A stretch of 64,000 bases of DNA from Chryseobacterium paludis (GCF_025403485.1 NZ_CP099966.1:4586501-4650500); one strand, 5' to 3'; positions 27,171 to 37,219 are shown, numbered from the stretch's first letter. Program-made: numbers and translations. The notes: generated by a model from the letters alone, not told the origin.

Positions 27171-27698
27171 TTATTTTCTCTGTGGAGGATAATTTTTCAT
27201 TATTTCCGCCATGATTTCTGGAATTTGTCTTTGTTTTGATTTTGGAGAATCTACAGAAATTCCGCTACCGATTCCCTGCCAAACAAGTTTATTGGTTTTT
27301 GTGTCAATAAGATCAACAATTAGAGCCCCCTCGTTGTAGTTGCTCGTCCATGTTCTGCTCATTCCAATTCCCCAACCGAAAGAACCACCCCATCCCCACA
27401 TTCCGTAAGGAGAAGTACTGTTAATATCTGTTATTTTTTTGTGATTGGCTTTTACATTGACAATTAAATCTGGATTTTCTCCTGATGAAAGACCTTTAGT
27501 TTGTAATTGTCTCGATAGTTCATTCAGAACTCTATCTTTATCAATATCATTCAATTTCAAGTCATCAATTCTTATTTTATAAGTTTTATAAGATGTGAAA
27601 TTTGCTGTTTCGGCGTAGTCAGAACGTACCTGAAATGGGCTACAAGAAGTTAATCCTAAAGTAGCCGCGGCTAACAAAATAAAAATATATTTTTTCAT
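27171..27698 (-). CDS. DUF4136 lipoprotein
   Basis: The 175-residue lipoprotein (lipobox Cys19 in LGLTSC) has a DUF4136 domain, recognisable by the SDYAETANFTSYKTYKI start and the EGALIVDLIDTKTNKLVWQG core. Function unknown. The ATG at 27698 is used because it begins the signal peptide. It lies 1 bp after the DUF5522 stop, so the two are coupled. Confidence 0.88.
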   Translation of the reverse strand: MKKYIFILLAAATLGLTSCSPFQVRSDYAETANFTSYKTYKIRIDDLKLNDIDKDRVLNELSRQLQTKGLSSGENPDLIVNVKANHKKITDINSTSPYGMWGWGGSFGWGIGMSRTWTSNYNEGALIVDLIDTKTNKLVWQGIGSGISVDSPKSKQRQIPEIMAEIMKNYPPQRK

Positions 27699-27699
27699 T

Positions 27700-27885
<186 letters not shown>

Positions 27886-27920
27886 TTAAATCTTGATCAA
27901 AAACTTTTATATTTGTTACT

Positions 27921-28247
27921 ATGATAATTGTGTGCCAAAAACCATTAAAAAAATTAAAAATTAATGGCATTGCTCTCTTTCCCTTTATCTTCGTAAGGAA
28001 ACCCGAAGATAAGGAAAATAATGTATTGATCAATCACGAGAAAATTCATTTAAGACAACAATTAGAACTACTGATATTTTTCTTCTATATTTTCTATGTT
28101 ATAGAATATTATTATCACCTTTTCAAGCTTAAAGATCCTTATCTGGCTTATAAGAATATTTCGTTTGAAAGAGAAGCCTATGCGATGGAAAGTGATCTCA
28201 ACTATCTGAAAAAAAGAAAATTATGGAGATTTTGGAAATACTTATAA
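27921..28247 (+). CDS. Small membrane protein with HEKIH metallopeptidase-like motif
   Basis: The 108-residue protein carries NHEKIHLRQQLE (an HExxH zinc motif), one or two hydrophobic helices (about 50-68), then FEREAYAMESD, where a glutamate could be the third zinc ligand. This resembles a minimal M48/M56-type gluzincin core. It is divergent from DUF5522. Function not established, and the motif could be structural only. Confidence 0.65.
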   Translation: MIIVCQKPLKKLKINGIALFPFIFVRKPEDKENNVLINHEKIHLRQQLELLIFFFYIFYVIEYYYHLFKLKDPYLAYKNISFEREAYAMESDLNYLKKRKLWRFWKYL

Positions 28248-28307
28248 TAAGGGTCTGAGTTTGGTTTAAGTCAAAACCATCAGAACACTTGTTAATGCTA
28301 AAAACAC

Positions 28308-28315
28308 TAATTTTG
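28308..28315 (+). promoter_or_regulatory. -7 promoter element
   Basis: TAATTTTG fits TAnnTTTG and lies 25 nt before the ACC-deaminase-like gene. A TTG sits 16 nt further upstream, slightly closer than usual. Confidence 0.4.
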
Positions 28316-28340
28316 TTAAAACAGTATCATTTAAATTAAA

Positions 28341-29249
28341 ATGCTATTAAAAGTCCCAACCGAAAAAATTCCCATTCAGGAAATTTTCATCGATAAAAAG
28401 GTTAAACTTTTCATTAAAAGAGAAGATCTTGTTCATCCTTTGATCTCGGGAAATAAGTACTGGAAACTTTTTCATAATGTTAATAATTATTTAGGAATCC
28501 ATATTGAAGATCCATTGATCATCACTTTTGGTGGCGCTTTTTCTAATCATATTTCTGCTGTTTCTGCAGTAGGAAAATTATTGGGAGTTCGTACAATTGG
28601 AATTATAAGAGGTGAGGAACTTAAAGATAAATGGCGGGATAACCCTACATTGGTTTTTGCTTTTAGAAACGGGATGAACCTAAAATTTGTTTCCCGTGAA
28701 GAATATCGCAATAAAGAAAAATTATCAGAATTTTTACAACAGGAATTTCCCGGGGCTTTAATTGTTCCGGAAGGGGGAACCAATGATGATGCTGTTCAAG
28801 GTGTAAAAATGATGCTTAATAATGAAACAAAAGAATTTGATTATCTTTGCACGGCAGTTGGGACGGGAGGAACAATTGCTGGTATTTTGAAATTTTGTGA
28901 AGGGAATCAGAAAGTTATAGGTTTTAAAGTAGTTGATGATTCTTCATTACAGGAAACGATCTATCAATTAACCTTAAAGAAAAATTTTAATCTAATAGAT
29001 TCTAGTTTTGGAGGTTATGGTAAAATAAAGGATGAAAACATTCGTTTTATGAATGATTTTAAAGAGAAATATGATATTCCTCTTGAACCGATTTATACAG
29101 GAAAAATGATGCAAAAAGTTTTTGAACTGATTGATGAAGGTTATTTTCCTGAAGATAGCAAGATTTTATGCTTTCATACCGGAGGTTTACAAGGGATTGA
29201 AGGTGCTAATTTGCTTTTAGAAAAACAGAATAGAAAATTAATTATATAA
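28341..29249 (+). CDS. ACC deaminase / D-cysteine desulfhydrase family PLP enzyme
   Basis: The 302-residue fold-type II PLP enzyme has the lysine in ISGNKYWKL, FGGAFSNHISA after it and the glycine-rich phosphate loop AVGTGGTIAG. Related enzymes cleave D-cysteine or 1-aminocyclopropane-1-carboxylate. The D-cysteine activity is the more likely in bacteria of this group, but the sequence does not settle it. It is followed closely by a cell-wall hydrolase gene. Confidence 0.85.
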   Translation: MLLKVPTEKIPIQEIFIDKKVKLFIKREDLVHPLISGNKYWKLFHNVNNYLGIHIEDPLIITFGGAFSNHISAVSAVGKLLGVRTIGIIRGEELKDKWRDNPTLVFAFRNGMNLKFVSREEYRNKEKLSEFLQQEFPGALIVPEGGTNDDAVQGVKMMLNNETKEFDYLCTAVGTGGTIAGILKFCEGNQKVIGFKVVDDSSLQETIYQLTLKKNFNLIDSSFGGYGKIKDENIRFMNDFKEKYDIPLEPIYTGKMMQKVFELIDEGYFPEDSKILCFHTGGLQGIEGANLLLEKQNRKLII

Positions 29250-29266
29250 AGTAAAAATTGAAAAAC

Positions 29267-30319
29267 ATGAAAAGACTTTTCTTGCTAATAAGCCTTTTAG
29301 TTTTGTCAAAATTCTCAGCTCAGACTTGGGCTACTGAAGACCAGTATATTCAAAAATTTGCTCAATATGCAGTAGAAGAAATGGAGAAATATAAAATTCC
29401 CGCTTCTATTACTCTTGCTCAGGGACTTTTGGAGACAGGAGGGGGGCAAAGCAGGTTGGCTCAGGAAGGGAAAAATCACTTTGGGATAAAATGTAAAGAA
29501 GACTGGACCGGTAAAACGATGAAACATACTGACGATGCACCTAATGAGTGCTTCCGTGTATATGATGATCCCAGACAGTCCTACGAAGATCATTCGATAT
29601 TTTTATCAACAAGAAAGTATTACACCAATTTGTTCAATCTGGATATGAAAGATTACAAAGCTTGGGCGTATGGTTTAAAAAAGGCTGGATATGCCACTAA
29701 CCCTCGTTATGCTTCTATTCTGATTGGTAAAATTGAAAGATATAAACTTTATGAGTTTGATAATACCAATTCTAGAGAGGTTCTTTATGCCGTATTAAGC
29801 ATGTATCCGGATCTAAAAGATGACAGAGCTTTTATGGCAAAGCTGGAGCCTTCAAAAGTTACAAAAAAAGACCCTGTTACAGTGAGTGTACCATATAAGC
29901 AGACTTCTTATGCACAGCAACAGAAAAGGGTAGAAAGAATTAAAACAAAAGCTGAAATTCTCAATTCTATTTTAATAAAAAGTCATCCGAATGATGGTTT
30001 AAAATACATTGTTATTCCTGAAGATACCGATGTGAAATACATTGCCAATAAATTCAAAGTAAGCGAAGGCAGGTTGATCAAATGGAATGAATTGGAAGGT
30101 ACCACTCTTAAGAAAAACGAAATTGTATTTCTTGAATCAAAAAATTCAGCTGGAAATACAGCAATTTACAAAGCTGAATCAGGTGAAGATATGCATGATA
30201 TTGCACAGAAATTCGGAATTAAGCTACATAAACTATACGCAAAAAACAGAATGGATGAAGGTCAGCAACCTTCTGCAGGCCAGTTAATTTACCTGATAGA
30301 TAAGAAGCCTAGAAATTAA
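29267..30319 (+). CDS. Glucosaminidase with LysM repeats
   Basis: The 350-residue exported muralytic enzyme has a signal peptide (ending FSAQ), a GH73-type glucosaminidase domain (about 25-160; PASITLAQGLLETGGGQSRLA with the catalytic Glu, NHFGIKC, SYEDHSIFL) and two LysM modules near the C-terminus (about 245-295 and 298-345). It should cleave peptidoglycan in the periplasm. The ATG at 29267 is preferred over the TTG at 29258. Confidence 0.9.
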   Translation: MKRLFLLISLLVLSKFSAQTWATEDQYIQKFAQYAVEEMEKYKIPASITLAQGLLETGGGQSRLAQEGKNHFGIKCKEDWTGKTMKHTDDAPNECFRVYDDPRQSYEDHSIFLSTRKYYTNLFNLDMKDYKAWAYGLKKAGYATNPRYASILIGKIERYKLYEFDNTNSREVLYAVLSMYPDLKDDRAFMAKLEPSKVTKKDPVTVSVPYKQTSYAQQQKRVERIKTKAEILNSILIKSHPNDGLKYIVIPEDTDVKYIANKFKVSEGRLIKWNELEGTTLKKNEIVFLESKNSAGNTAIYKAESGEDMHDIAQKFGIKLHKLYAKNRMDEGQQPSAGQLIYLIDKKPRN

Positions 30320-30333
30320 TACCCAGTCAAACC

Positions 30334-31293
30334 ATGAAAATGCTCAATATGGATATTAAATATCTATGGATATTTTTATTATTCATATCCTGTACTATGT
30401 TTTCGCAGGAACTGGACTATATTCCATACAGAAGAGGAAAAGTCTGGGGATTATGTGATGCAAATAGACGTGTAATGGTTCAGCCACAATATTACAGTAT
30501 TAGTTTTTATGATCATTCTGTTGGTGGGTTTCACGCTGAACAAAATGGTAAATTTGGTATTATTGATAAAAACTCTATTCAGATAATGCCTTTTATTTCA
30601 GAAGGCATACCTATAAGTATAAGTGGTGATACATATGTTGTTTTTGATGGATTTGACTTATACAGGTATTCTATTAAATCTAAAATGAGACTGGATAGAT
30701 TTGTTACTGTTTCAAATACTGTATTGAATGACTCGGGATGGTCTTCTTCTAAGACCTACGAGGGCAAAATGATAAGAGAGAGTTTAGATGAAGAAGATTG
30801 GAAGATGCTGAAGCCTTTCGATAATGATCAATACAGTTTTAATTTTAGAATAAATTATCTTGAAATAGTTTTAAATAATAGATCTATAGGGATTTATATT
30901 CCTAAACTCAAGAAAATATTTTTAGATACTCCTAATATTACACATGTTGGAGTACAAATTTATAATGGAAAATTTTATGTTGTAACAACAGATTCGAATG
31001 GCTGGTTATTTGGTTTGATGGATGAGAACTCTAATGAACTTTATCCAATCAAGTACTTGTCAATTGCTTTAATAGATGGTAGTGGCATTATTATTCTTTC
31101 TGAGCCTGATCCAAACAATCAGAATAATCGAATTTTTAAAACAATTCTTCCAGATAATCGAATTTTAGATGGAGAATTTTATCCAGATAGTAAGATTCTA
31201 AAAAATGGCTATCCATTTCAGCTATACTTTAAAATGGTTGATGGACAAAAAAATTATGCAGGAGAAGATGGAACCCTTTATTTCGAGGGTTAA
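30334..31293 (+). CDS. WG-repeat-like secreted protein
   Basis: The 319-residue protein has an N-terminal signal (ending MFSQ) and degenerate WG repeats (GKVWGLCDANRRVMVQPQY, GKFGIIDKNSIQIMPF, GWLFGLMDENSNELYPIKY). WG-repeat proteins are common in Bacteroidota and poorly understood. It lies between the glucosaminidase and hemL with short gaps and may be cotranscribed. Confidence 0.72.
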   Translation: MKMLNMDIKYLWIFLLFISCTMFSQELDYIPYRRGKVWGLCDANRRVMVQPQYYSISFYDHSVGGFHAEQNGKFGIIDKNSIQIMPFISEGIPISISGDTYVVFDGFDLYRYSIKSKMRLDRFVTVSNTVLNDSGWSSSKTYEGKMIRESLDEEDWKMLKPFDNDQYSFNFRINYLEIVLNNRSIGIYIPKLKKIFLDTPNITHVGVQIYNGKFYVVTTDSNGWLFGLMDENSNELYPIKYLSIALIDGSGIIILSEPDPNNQNNRIFKTILPDNRILDGEFYPDSKILKNGYPFQLYFKMVDGQKNYAGEDGTLYFEG

Positions 31294-31311
31294 ATAATAA
31301 AAAATAAAAAA

Positions 31312-32601
31312 ATGAAGTATCAAAGAAGTTCGGCTTTATTTGAAGAAGCCTATAAATACATTCCGGGAGGGGTGAATTCCCCTGTTCGGGCATTCAAATC
31401 AGTGGGTGGAGTTCCTGTGTTCATGAAATCGGCAAAAGGAGCTTACCTTACGGATGCGGATGATCATACCTACATTGATTATATTAATTCTTGGGGTCCT
31501 GCAATTTTGGGACATACTCACCCTGAAGTTTTGGAAGAATTAAAAATTCAGGCGGAAAAAGGGTTCTCTTTTGGTGCTCCTACAGAGCTGGAAACTGAAA
31601 TTGCAAAATTTATTGTAGAGAACGTTCCAAATATTGATCAGATCAGAATGGTTTCTTCGGGTACTGAAGCTTGTATGAGTGCTGTAAGATTGGCGAGAGG
31701 TTTTACAGGAAGAGATAAGATTGTGAAGTTTGAAGGATGTTATCATGGTCATTCAGATTCATTTTTGATCAAAGCAGGAAGTGGCGCCGCTACTTTTGGA
31801 AATCCAAATTCTCCGGGTGTAACAGCTGGAACTGCAAAAGATACTTTATTAGCAAGATATAATGATTTTGAACAGGTAGAAGACTTATTCCGTCATAATC
31901 AGGGAGAAATTGCCGCTGTAATTATTGAGCCGGTTGCCGGAAATATGGGATGTGTTCTCCCGGGAAATAATTTCTTACAAAACTTAAGAAAGATCTGTGA
32001 TGAGAATGGAGCTTTATTAATTTTTGATGAGGTCATGACAGGATTCAGATTAGCTTTTGGAGGTGCTCAGGAACTTTTCAATGTGAAAGCAGATTTAGTA
32101 ACGTACGGAAAAGTGATCGGTGGAGGTCTTCCGGTAGGAGCTTTTGCTGGAAGAAACGAAATCATGGATCATCTGGCTCCGAAAGGGGGAGTATATCAGG
32201 CTGGAACATTAAGTGGAAATCCTTTGGCTATGAGAGCGGGTTTAAAAACACTTCAGTTGATTAAAAATGATCAGAATTTCTTCGAAAGACTTAATAAAAC
32301 AACGGAAACCTTAGATTTTGAAATTGGAAAAATTTTAAATGAAAAAGGGATCGCGCATAAGATTAATAGAAAAGGTTCTATGATGTCGGTTTTCTTTCAT
32401 ATCAATAGGGTATCGAATTTTGATGAAGCGCAGGAAGCGAATCATTCCTTGTTCAATAATTTTTTCCATCAAATGCTAACCAATGGAATATATCTTCCAC
32501 CAAGTGGTTATGAGACATACTTTATCAGTGATGCCATTAAAGATAAAGAAATTGATATGACATTGGAAGCAGTGAGAAAATTTGAATATTCCAATAAATA
32601 A
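31312..32601 (+). CDS. hemL: Glutamate-1-semialdehyde 2,1-aminomutase
   Basis: The 429-residue class III PLP aminotransferase makes 5-aminolevulinate in the C5 route to haem. The PLP lysine is Lys267 in [15 protein letters not shown], and the N-terminal [13 protein letters not shown] and [16 protein letters not shown] segments are diagnostic of HemL. It is 18 bp after the WG-repeat gene and ends in a terminator. Confidence 0.95.
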   Translation: MKYQRSSALFEEAYKYIPGGVNSPVRAFKSVGGVPVFMKSAKGAYLTDADDHTYIDYINSWGPAILGHTHPEVLEELKIQAEKGFSFGAPTELETEIAKFIVENVPNIDQIRMVSSGTEACMSAVRLARGFTGRDKIVKFEGCYHGHSDSFLIKAGSGAATFGNPNSPGVTAGTAKDTLLARYNDFEQVEDLFRHNQGEIAAVIIEPVAGNMGCVLPGNNFLQNLRKICDENGALLIFDEVMTGFRLAFGGAQELFNVKADLVTYGKVIGGGLPVGAFAGRNEIMDHLAPKGGVYQAGTLSGNPLAMRAGLKTLQLIKNDQNFFERLNKTTETLDFEIGKILNEKGIAHKINRKGSMMSVFFHINRVSNFDEAQEANHSLFNNFFHQMLTNGIYLPPSGYETYFISDAIKDKEIDMTLEAVRKFEYSNK

Positions 32602-32606
32602 ATCAA

Positions 32607-32643
32607 AAAATAAGACCGGATTGTAAACCCGGTCTTATTTTTT
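32607..32643 (+). terminator. Rho-independent terminator after hemL
   Basis: AAAATAAGACCGG pairs with CCGGTCTTATTTT around a 9-nt loop and runs into T residues. Confidence 0.85.
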
Positions 32644-32782
32644 GATTTAAACACTGGGTATTTTCTTTTTAAACTTTGCTTAACCTAAATTCACGTTAAT
32701 TCAAAAAAAATATTGCTGCATTTTTTAACAAATGGTAATTGTGATCGTTCTGATATTCTTCAATTTTGTATCAAATAATATA

Positions 32783-33814
32783 ATGATGGATACAAAAAAA
32801 GTTTTATTAACTGGTATCAGTGGTTTCCTTGGATCACATACAACAATCCAACTTCTTGAAAAAGGATACGAAGTAAAAGGTACATTGAGAAGTCTGAGTA
32901 GAGCAGGATCAATTAAAGATGTAATAGCAAAGCACACACGTTATGTAGACAATTTATCATTTTTTCAGGCAGATTTAAATGATGCCAATATATGGACTGA
33001 TCTTACAAGAGGTATGGATTACGTTCAACATATTGCATCTCCATTTCCCAGAGAATTGCCTAAACACGAAGATGATTTAATCCTTCCTGCTAAAGAAGGA
33101 ATATTAAATATTTTAAAGGCTTCATCTCAGAATAATGTAAAACGAGTGGTATTAACCTCGTCCGGGGCTGCAGTAGTATATGGAAAAACAAAGAGACAGC
33201 TTGAAAGTGTACTGAATGAATCGATCTGGACAGATATAAATTATAAACAAGACCTTTCTCCTTATTTCAAAAGCAAAACTGTTGCGGAAGCTGCTGCATG
33301 GGAATTTATGAAAAAGTATCCGTCAAAAATGGAATTGTCTACTGTTTTGCCTGGAGCTATTCTTGGCCCTGTATTGGAAAAAGACTATGGTACTTCTGCT
33401 AATATTGTAATCAAACTGATGGACGGAAGTATGCCTGCTGTACCACAAATTGGTTTTGAAGTCATTGATGTACGTTCTGTAGCAGATGCCTTAATTAAAG
33501 CAATGGAGGTAACCTCAGCGGCTAATAACCGTTATCTCTTATCGTCAGGTTTTCTGATGATGAAAGATATAGCACAAATACTTAAAAAAGTTTACCCGGA
33601 AAGAAAAATTCCAACCAGAGAGCTACCCAATTTCATTGTGAAACTTTTTTCTAAATTTGATTCTTCTTTAAGACCTGTTATTATTGATTTGGGCGTGAAG
33701 AGAAGAGTCAATGTGGATAGGGCTAAGAATGAATTACAGTGGCAGCCTATACCAGGAGAAGAAGCTGTTTTATCTTGTGCCAAAAGTATTTTTGAACAAG
33801 GAATTTTAAAATAA
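32783..33814 (+). CDS. NAD(P)-dependent SDR epimerase/reductase
   Basis: The 343-residue extended SDR of the dihydroflavonol-reductase-like group has the Rossmann motif TGISGFLGSH, the LTSSGAAVVYG strand and the catalytic YFKSK. It probably reduces an aldehyde or ketone. The ATG pair at 32783/32786 is chosen over 32732, whose extension is hydrophobic and unlike the family. Its stop overlaps the first codon of a decayed Crp-type regulator gene. Confidence 0.86.
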   Translation: MMDTKKVLLTGISGFLGSHTTIQLLEKGYEVKGTLRSLSRAGSIKDVIAKHTRYVDNLSFFQADLNDANIWTDLTRGMDYVQHIASPFPRELPKHEDDLILPAKEGILNILKASSQNNVKRVVLTSSGAAVVYGKTKRQLESVLNESIWTDINYKQDLSPYFKSKTVAEAAAWEFMKKYPSKMELSTVLPGAILGPVLEKDYGTSANIVIKLMDGSMPAVPQIGFEVIDVRSVADALIKAMEVTSAANNRYLLSSGFLMMKDIAQILKKVYPERKIPTRELPNFIVKLFSKFDSSLRPVIIDLGVKRRVNVDRAKNELQWQPIPGEEAVLSCAKSIFEQGILK

Positions 33815-34404
33815 TGGAAAAAATATTATCCGAAAACGATATTGAAATCTTTCTGTCTGCTTCAGCATACGCACTTTGAGAGCAAATGAATATATGAAAG
33901 TGAGCGGAGAGATTTCTTCGGAAATAGCTTTTGTAGATAGCGGAATTTTACGAATTTTCGATATGACAACTCTGGTTCAGATGTTACAAAATATTTTGTT
34001 CGCTCTGGGCAGTCTGTAATAGAGTTGGAGAGTTATTATTACGGTATTCGTATGGGCGAAGCTATACAGGCAGTCATAGATTCAAAAATATTCGTCGTCA
34101 AAAAAGTAGCTATAGAAAAGGTAAGCCTCCAAATTTTATCACTTTATCTTTTTTTGAAAAGCATGACCGAGAGTGCTTTACTCAACAAATTAAAGGGCCA
34201 TGATTTTCTACATTATGGAATGGTGAAACAAAGTACACTGAATTTGTGAGAAGATATCCTGATTTAGCATTATACGTACCCCAATAGATGATCGCATCAT
34301 ACCTGAAAATTACACCACAATCATTTAGCCGAATGTAGAAAGAGGTTCAAGGAATAGATAAGTCTACAATACAGAAAATAGTAAAGAGTCAACAATACTT
34401 TTAG
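33814..34404 (+). pseudogene. Decayed Crp/Fnr-family regulator
   Basis: Stitching frames gives a typical Bacteroidota Crp/Fnr protein: start MEKILSENDIEIFLSA, cNMP-domain pieces (SEIAFVDSGILRIFD, YFVRSGQSVIELES), then KPPNFITLSFFEKHD, FVRRYPDLALYVPQ and a helix-turn-helix end MIASYLKITPQSFSRM. In-frame TGA and TAG codons and frameshifts interrupt it at several places, including two stops inside the DNA-binding part. The ATG overlaps the SDR stop (TAATG), so the intact ancestor was probably cotranscribed with it. Confidence 0.85.
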
Positions 34405-34483
34405 CAATTAGTAGGCATTGTTAACTATGTGCTATTGTCGAATTTCGATATCAAACGTCATACAAATAATTAATATTTAAGTC

Positions 34484-35497
34484 ATGAATTTAATGAACAA
34501 CCAAATTGTATTAACCAGTTTACCTAAAGGAAAATTAAATACAACAAATTTTAACTTCAAAAAAACGATGTTGCCCGTGCCAAAAGTTGGCGAGGTATTG
34601 GGACGGACACTATACATAGCAATCGATGCTGCCAGCCGTGCGTGGATGCAGGCTGACACTTATAGGCCTATACTTCGGGATAATGAATTGATGCCGGGAT
34701 TGGCACTAGTTGAGGTGATGGAGTCACAGGTAGGTCATCTGAAACCGGGGGACCTTATTATTGCTGAGACAGGCTGGCAGACTTATTTAACTATTCCAGC
34801 AAACAAATTGGTTGCTTTACCAGAGATAGAACCGCTTACGAATCTTCTGAGTATTTTTGGAGTTCCTGGACTTACAGCTTATTTTGGACTTTTGCAGTGC
34901 GGTTTGCCTAAACCTGGGGATACATTAGTAGTCTCTGCAGCGGCCGGTGCCGTAGGCTCGATTGTTGGGCAAATTGGAAAAATTAAAGGATGTACTGTGG
35001 TTGGAATAGCAGGTGGTGTTGAAAAATGCAATATATTGGTTGAGCAATTTGGGTTCGACTCGGTGGTGAATTACAAGGAAGGAAACATAGAGGAGAATCT
35101 GCGCTTGACGTGCCCGAACGGAATTGATATCTATTTTGATAATGTGGGAGGAAGCATATTAGATGCTGTACTTTCCAATATGGCTAATTACGGGAGGATT
35201 GTTTGCTGTGGAGCCATATCTCAATATGACCAAAAAAAACTTGATGTCGGGCCAATTGGAATTCCTGGTCAGATTATATTGAAAAGCCTTATTATGAAGG
35301 GATTTTTATTGTTTGATTTTTTGCATGAGCAAGACAGGGCAATCCAAGATTTGGAGAAGTGGGTGAAATCTGGGAGTATAATCGTTCAAGAAGATATTAT
35401 TGATGGGTTTGAAAAGCTTCCGGAAGCTTTGGTCGGTGTATTGAATGGAGAAAACGTTGGTAAAAGGATAGTGAAGGTTGCAAATCGTAATGAGTAA
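34484..35497 (+). CDS. NADP-dependent medium-chain reductase (CurA-like)
   Basis: The 337-residue zinc-free MDR has the nucleotide-binding loop AAAGAVGSIVGQIGKIKGC and the FDNVGGSILDAVL segment of the curcumin-reductase / prostaglandin-reductase group. It reduces enones or related carbonyls. Base use (runs such as TGCCCGAACGG, many GTG and CTG codons) is less AT-rich than its neighbours, which suggests acquisition from elsewhere. Confidence 0.88.
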   Translation: MNLMNNQIVLTSLPKGKLNTTNFNFKKTMLPVPKVGEVLGRTLYIAIDAASRAWMQADTYRPILRDNELMPGLALVEVMESQVGHLKPGDLIIAETGWQTYLTIPANKLVALPEIEPLTNLLSIFGVPGLTAYFGLLQCGLPKPGDTLVVSAAAGAVGSIVGQIGKIKGCTVVGIAGGVEKCNILVEQFGFDSVVNYKEGNIEENLRLTCPNGIDIYFDNVGGSILDAVLSNMANYGRIVCCGAISQYDQKKLDVGPIGIPGQIILKSLIMKGFLLFDFLHEQDRAIQDLEKWVKSGSIIVQEDIIDGFEKLPEALVGVLNGENVGKRIVKVANRNE

Positions 35498-35808
35498 AAA
35501 CTTAAACTTATTAATTCTGATTAATAGAATCTGGAATCTGAAATTTCTTTAATTGTTACTAATGGTAATAAGAGAAAAATAGATAGGAATATCAAAACCG
35601 TTTGTTTTAAATATAGATTTTGATATTTGAACTTTAAAGAAAATTTTTAATGTTGCTTAATTAATGACTATTGTTTTTTTCCTTAGAAGTTAGCAAATCG
35701 AAAATTTGAAGAAACAGTTTAGTACACGATTAAACCAATTAATATTCCAAAGCATAAATCATACAGAAACTGTTATAAACTATACTCGTTCTTTAGATGC
35801 GGTGTTCT

Positions 35809-35816
35809 TAACTTTG
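35809..35816 (+). promoter_or_regulatory. -7 element upstream of the first amidohydrolase
   Basis: TAACTTTG fits TAnnTTTG and lies 17 nt before the ATG at 35834. It ends the otherwise featureless 336-bp gap 35498-35833, in which I see no gene or strong hairpin. Just upstream is TTTAGAT followed by CGGTG, also found in the same place before the second amidohydrolase. Confidence 0.55.
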
Positions 35817-35833
35817 TAATAAATCGACTCGGA

Positions 35834-37168
35834 ATGAACATTTCAAATAATATATCCCGCAAAGACTTTATTAAAAGTTCTGCTCTGGCAATGGCAGGAT
35901 TAACTTTAACTTCAGGTACTATGAGTGCTACAAATTTATTTTCAGAAAACATCTCTCCTTTAGCAAAAGGGAAGCTTAGCCTTAAAAATGTACGTTTGGA
36001 AACCGGTTTTGAATATGAAGAAGGGGAGGTGATCTCGACGAAAACTGATTTGTTCTGCGTTGAAATAGAAAACGGAAAGATAATAGCAATAGCTCCGAAT
36101 CAACCTAATAGTAAAGCAATTGATGTCAAAGGCTTTTTGATGCTTCCTGCATTTAAGGATATGCATATTCACTTGGATAAGACTTTTTATGGTGACCAAT
36201 GGCAGGCGGTAAGAAAAAGAACAGGTGGTGTAAAGGGGATGATCGCGTTGGAGCAAAAGATACTTCCGGAAATGTTGAAAAATTCAACTTTTAAAGCTGA
36301 AAAAATGATAGAATTGCTGCAATCTAAGGGTACTTCCTTTGCACGAAGCCATGTTAACGTTGAGCCCACTTCAAAACTGGATTCATTAAAAAATCTTGAA
36401 AAGGCTTTAGTAAATAAAAAGAAAACTTTTGGAGCAGAATTGGTTGCCTTTCCTCAACATGGAGTTTTTTATACCGATTCAGTACCTTATCTAAAAGAGG
36501 CGGCTTCTATGGATATCGACTACATCGGTGGGCTAGATCCATATACGATTGATGGGGCCATTGAAAAAACAATTGATTTTACAGTCCAGTTGGCATTGGA
36601 CCATAAAAAAGGAATTGACATTCATTTGCATGAATCAGGAGAATCAGGATTAAAAACCGTAGAGTATTTAATTGATAAAGTCAATGAAAATTCCAGTCTT
36701 AAGGGGAAAACCTACTTAAGTCATTGTTTTGTATTAGGAAAATTGGATAAACCAAAACAAGAGGAAGTTGCTGAAAAATTGGCGAATGCTCAAATAGGAA
36801 TTGTTTCTACTATTCCTTTCGGAAGTCTTATTATGCCAATTCCCACCCTATATAAGCATAATGTATTGGTTTTAACAGGTAATGACAGTATTGTTGATCA
36901 TTGGAATACTTTCGGAACGGGAAGTGTTTTGCAGAAAGCGAATCTGATGGTGCAATTGTATGGATATTCAACAGAGTTTTTATTATCAAGAAGTTTGAAA
37001 CTGGCGACGGGAAATATTCTTCCTTTAGATGACAAAGGAAATCAGCAATGGCCTAAAAAAGGGGATGATGCTAATTTGGTATTTCTTAACGCCAGCTGTT
37101 CCGCAGAGGCTGTTTCAAGGATTTCACATGTAGAATCTCTAATTCATCAGGGAAATGTAGTCTTTTAG
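35834..37168 (+). CDS. Cytosine-deaminase-like amidohydrolase with export signal
   Basis: The 444-residue metal-dependent hydrolase resembles CodA. Ligands visible are His111 and His113 (KDMHIHLDKT), His264 with Glu267 (DIHLHESGE), His297 (LSHCF) and Asp351 (TGNDSIVDHW, followed by the CodA-like FGTGSVLQ). The N-terminus has SRKDFIKSSALAMAGLTL, a Tat-like or Sec signal with RK in place of RR, so it may be exported. It has a cytoplasmic-looking paralogue at 38149. The substrate is probably an amino-pyrimidine, triazine or related ring, which I cannot specify. Confidence 0.86.
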   Translation: MNISNNISRKDFIKSSALAMAGLTLTSGTMSATNLFSENISPLAKGKLSLKNVRLETGFEYEEGEVISTKTDLFCVEIENGKIIAIAPNQPNSKAIDVKGFLMLPAFKDMHIHLDKTFYGDQWQAVRKRTGGVKGMIALEQKILPEMLKNSTFKAEKMIELLQSKGTSFARSHVNVEPTSKLDSLKNLEKALVNKKKTFGAELVAFPQHGVFYTDSVPYLKEAASMDIDYIGGLDPYTIDGAIEKTIDFTVQLALDHKKGIDIHLHESGESGLKTVEYLIDKVNENSSLKGKTYLSHCFVLGKLDKPKQEEVAEKLANAQIGIVSTIPFGSLIMPIPTLYKHNVLVLTGNDSIVDHWNTFGTGSVLQKANLMVQLYGYSTEFLLSRSLKLATGNILPLDDKGNQQWPKKGDDANLVFLNASCSAEAVSRISHVESLIHQGNVVF

Positions 37169-37193
37169 TAAAGTCTGTTATTCACTCTCATAA

Positions 37194-37219
37194 AATTTAC
37201 TTATTTTAGAAAGTAAATT
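37194..37219 (+). promoter_or_regulatory. Inverted repeat before the AraC gene
   Basis: AATTTACTT (37194-37202) and AAGTAAATT (37211-37219) form a 9-bp inverted repeat ending 9 nt before the AraC regulator's ATG. It could be an operator or a weak terminator for the upstream amidohydrolase. Confidence 0.35.

Noticed and set aside
34025..34249. A 74-codon open frame on plus
   Set aside because: It is one surviving frame piece of the decayed Crp/Fnr gene, not an independent gene.
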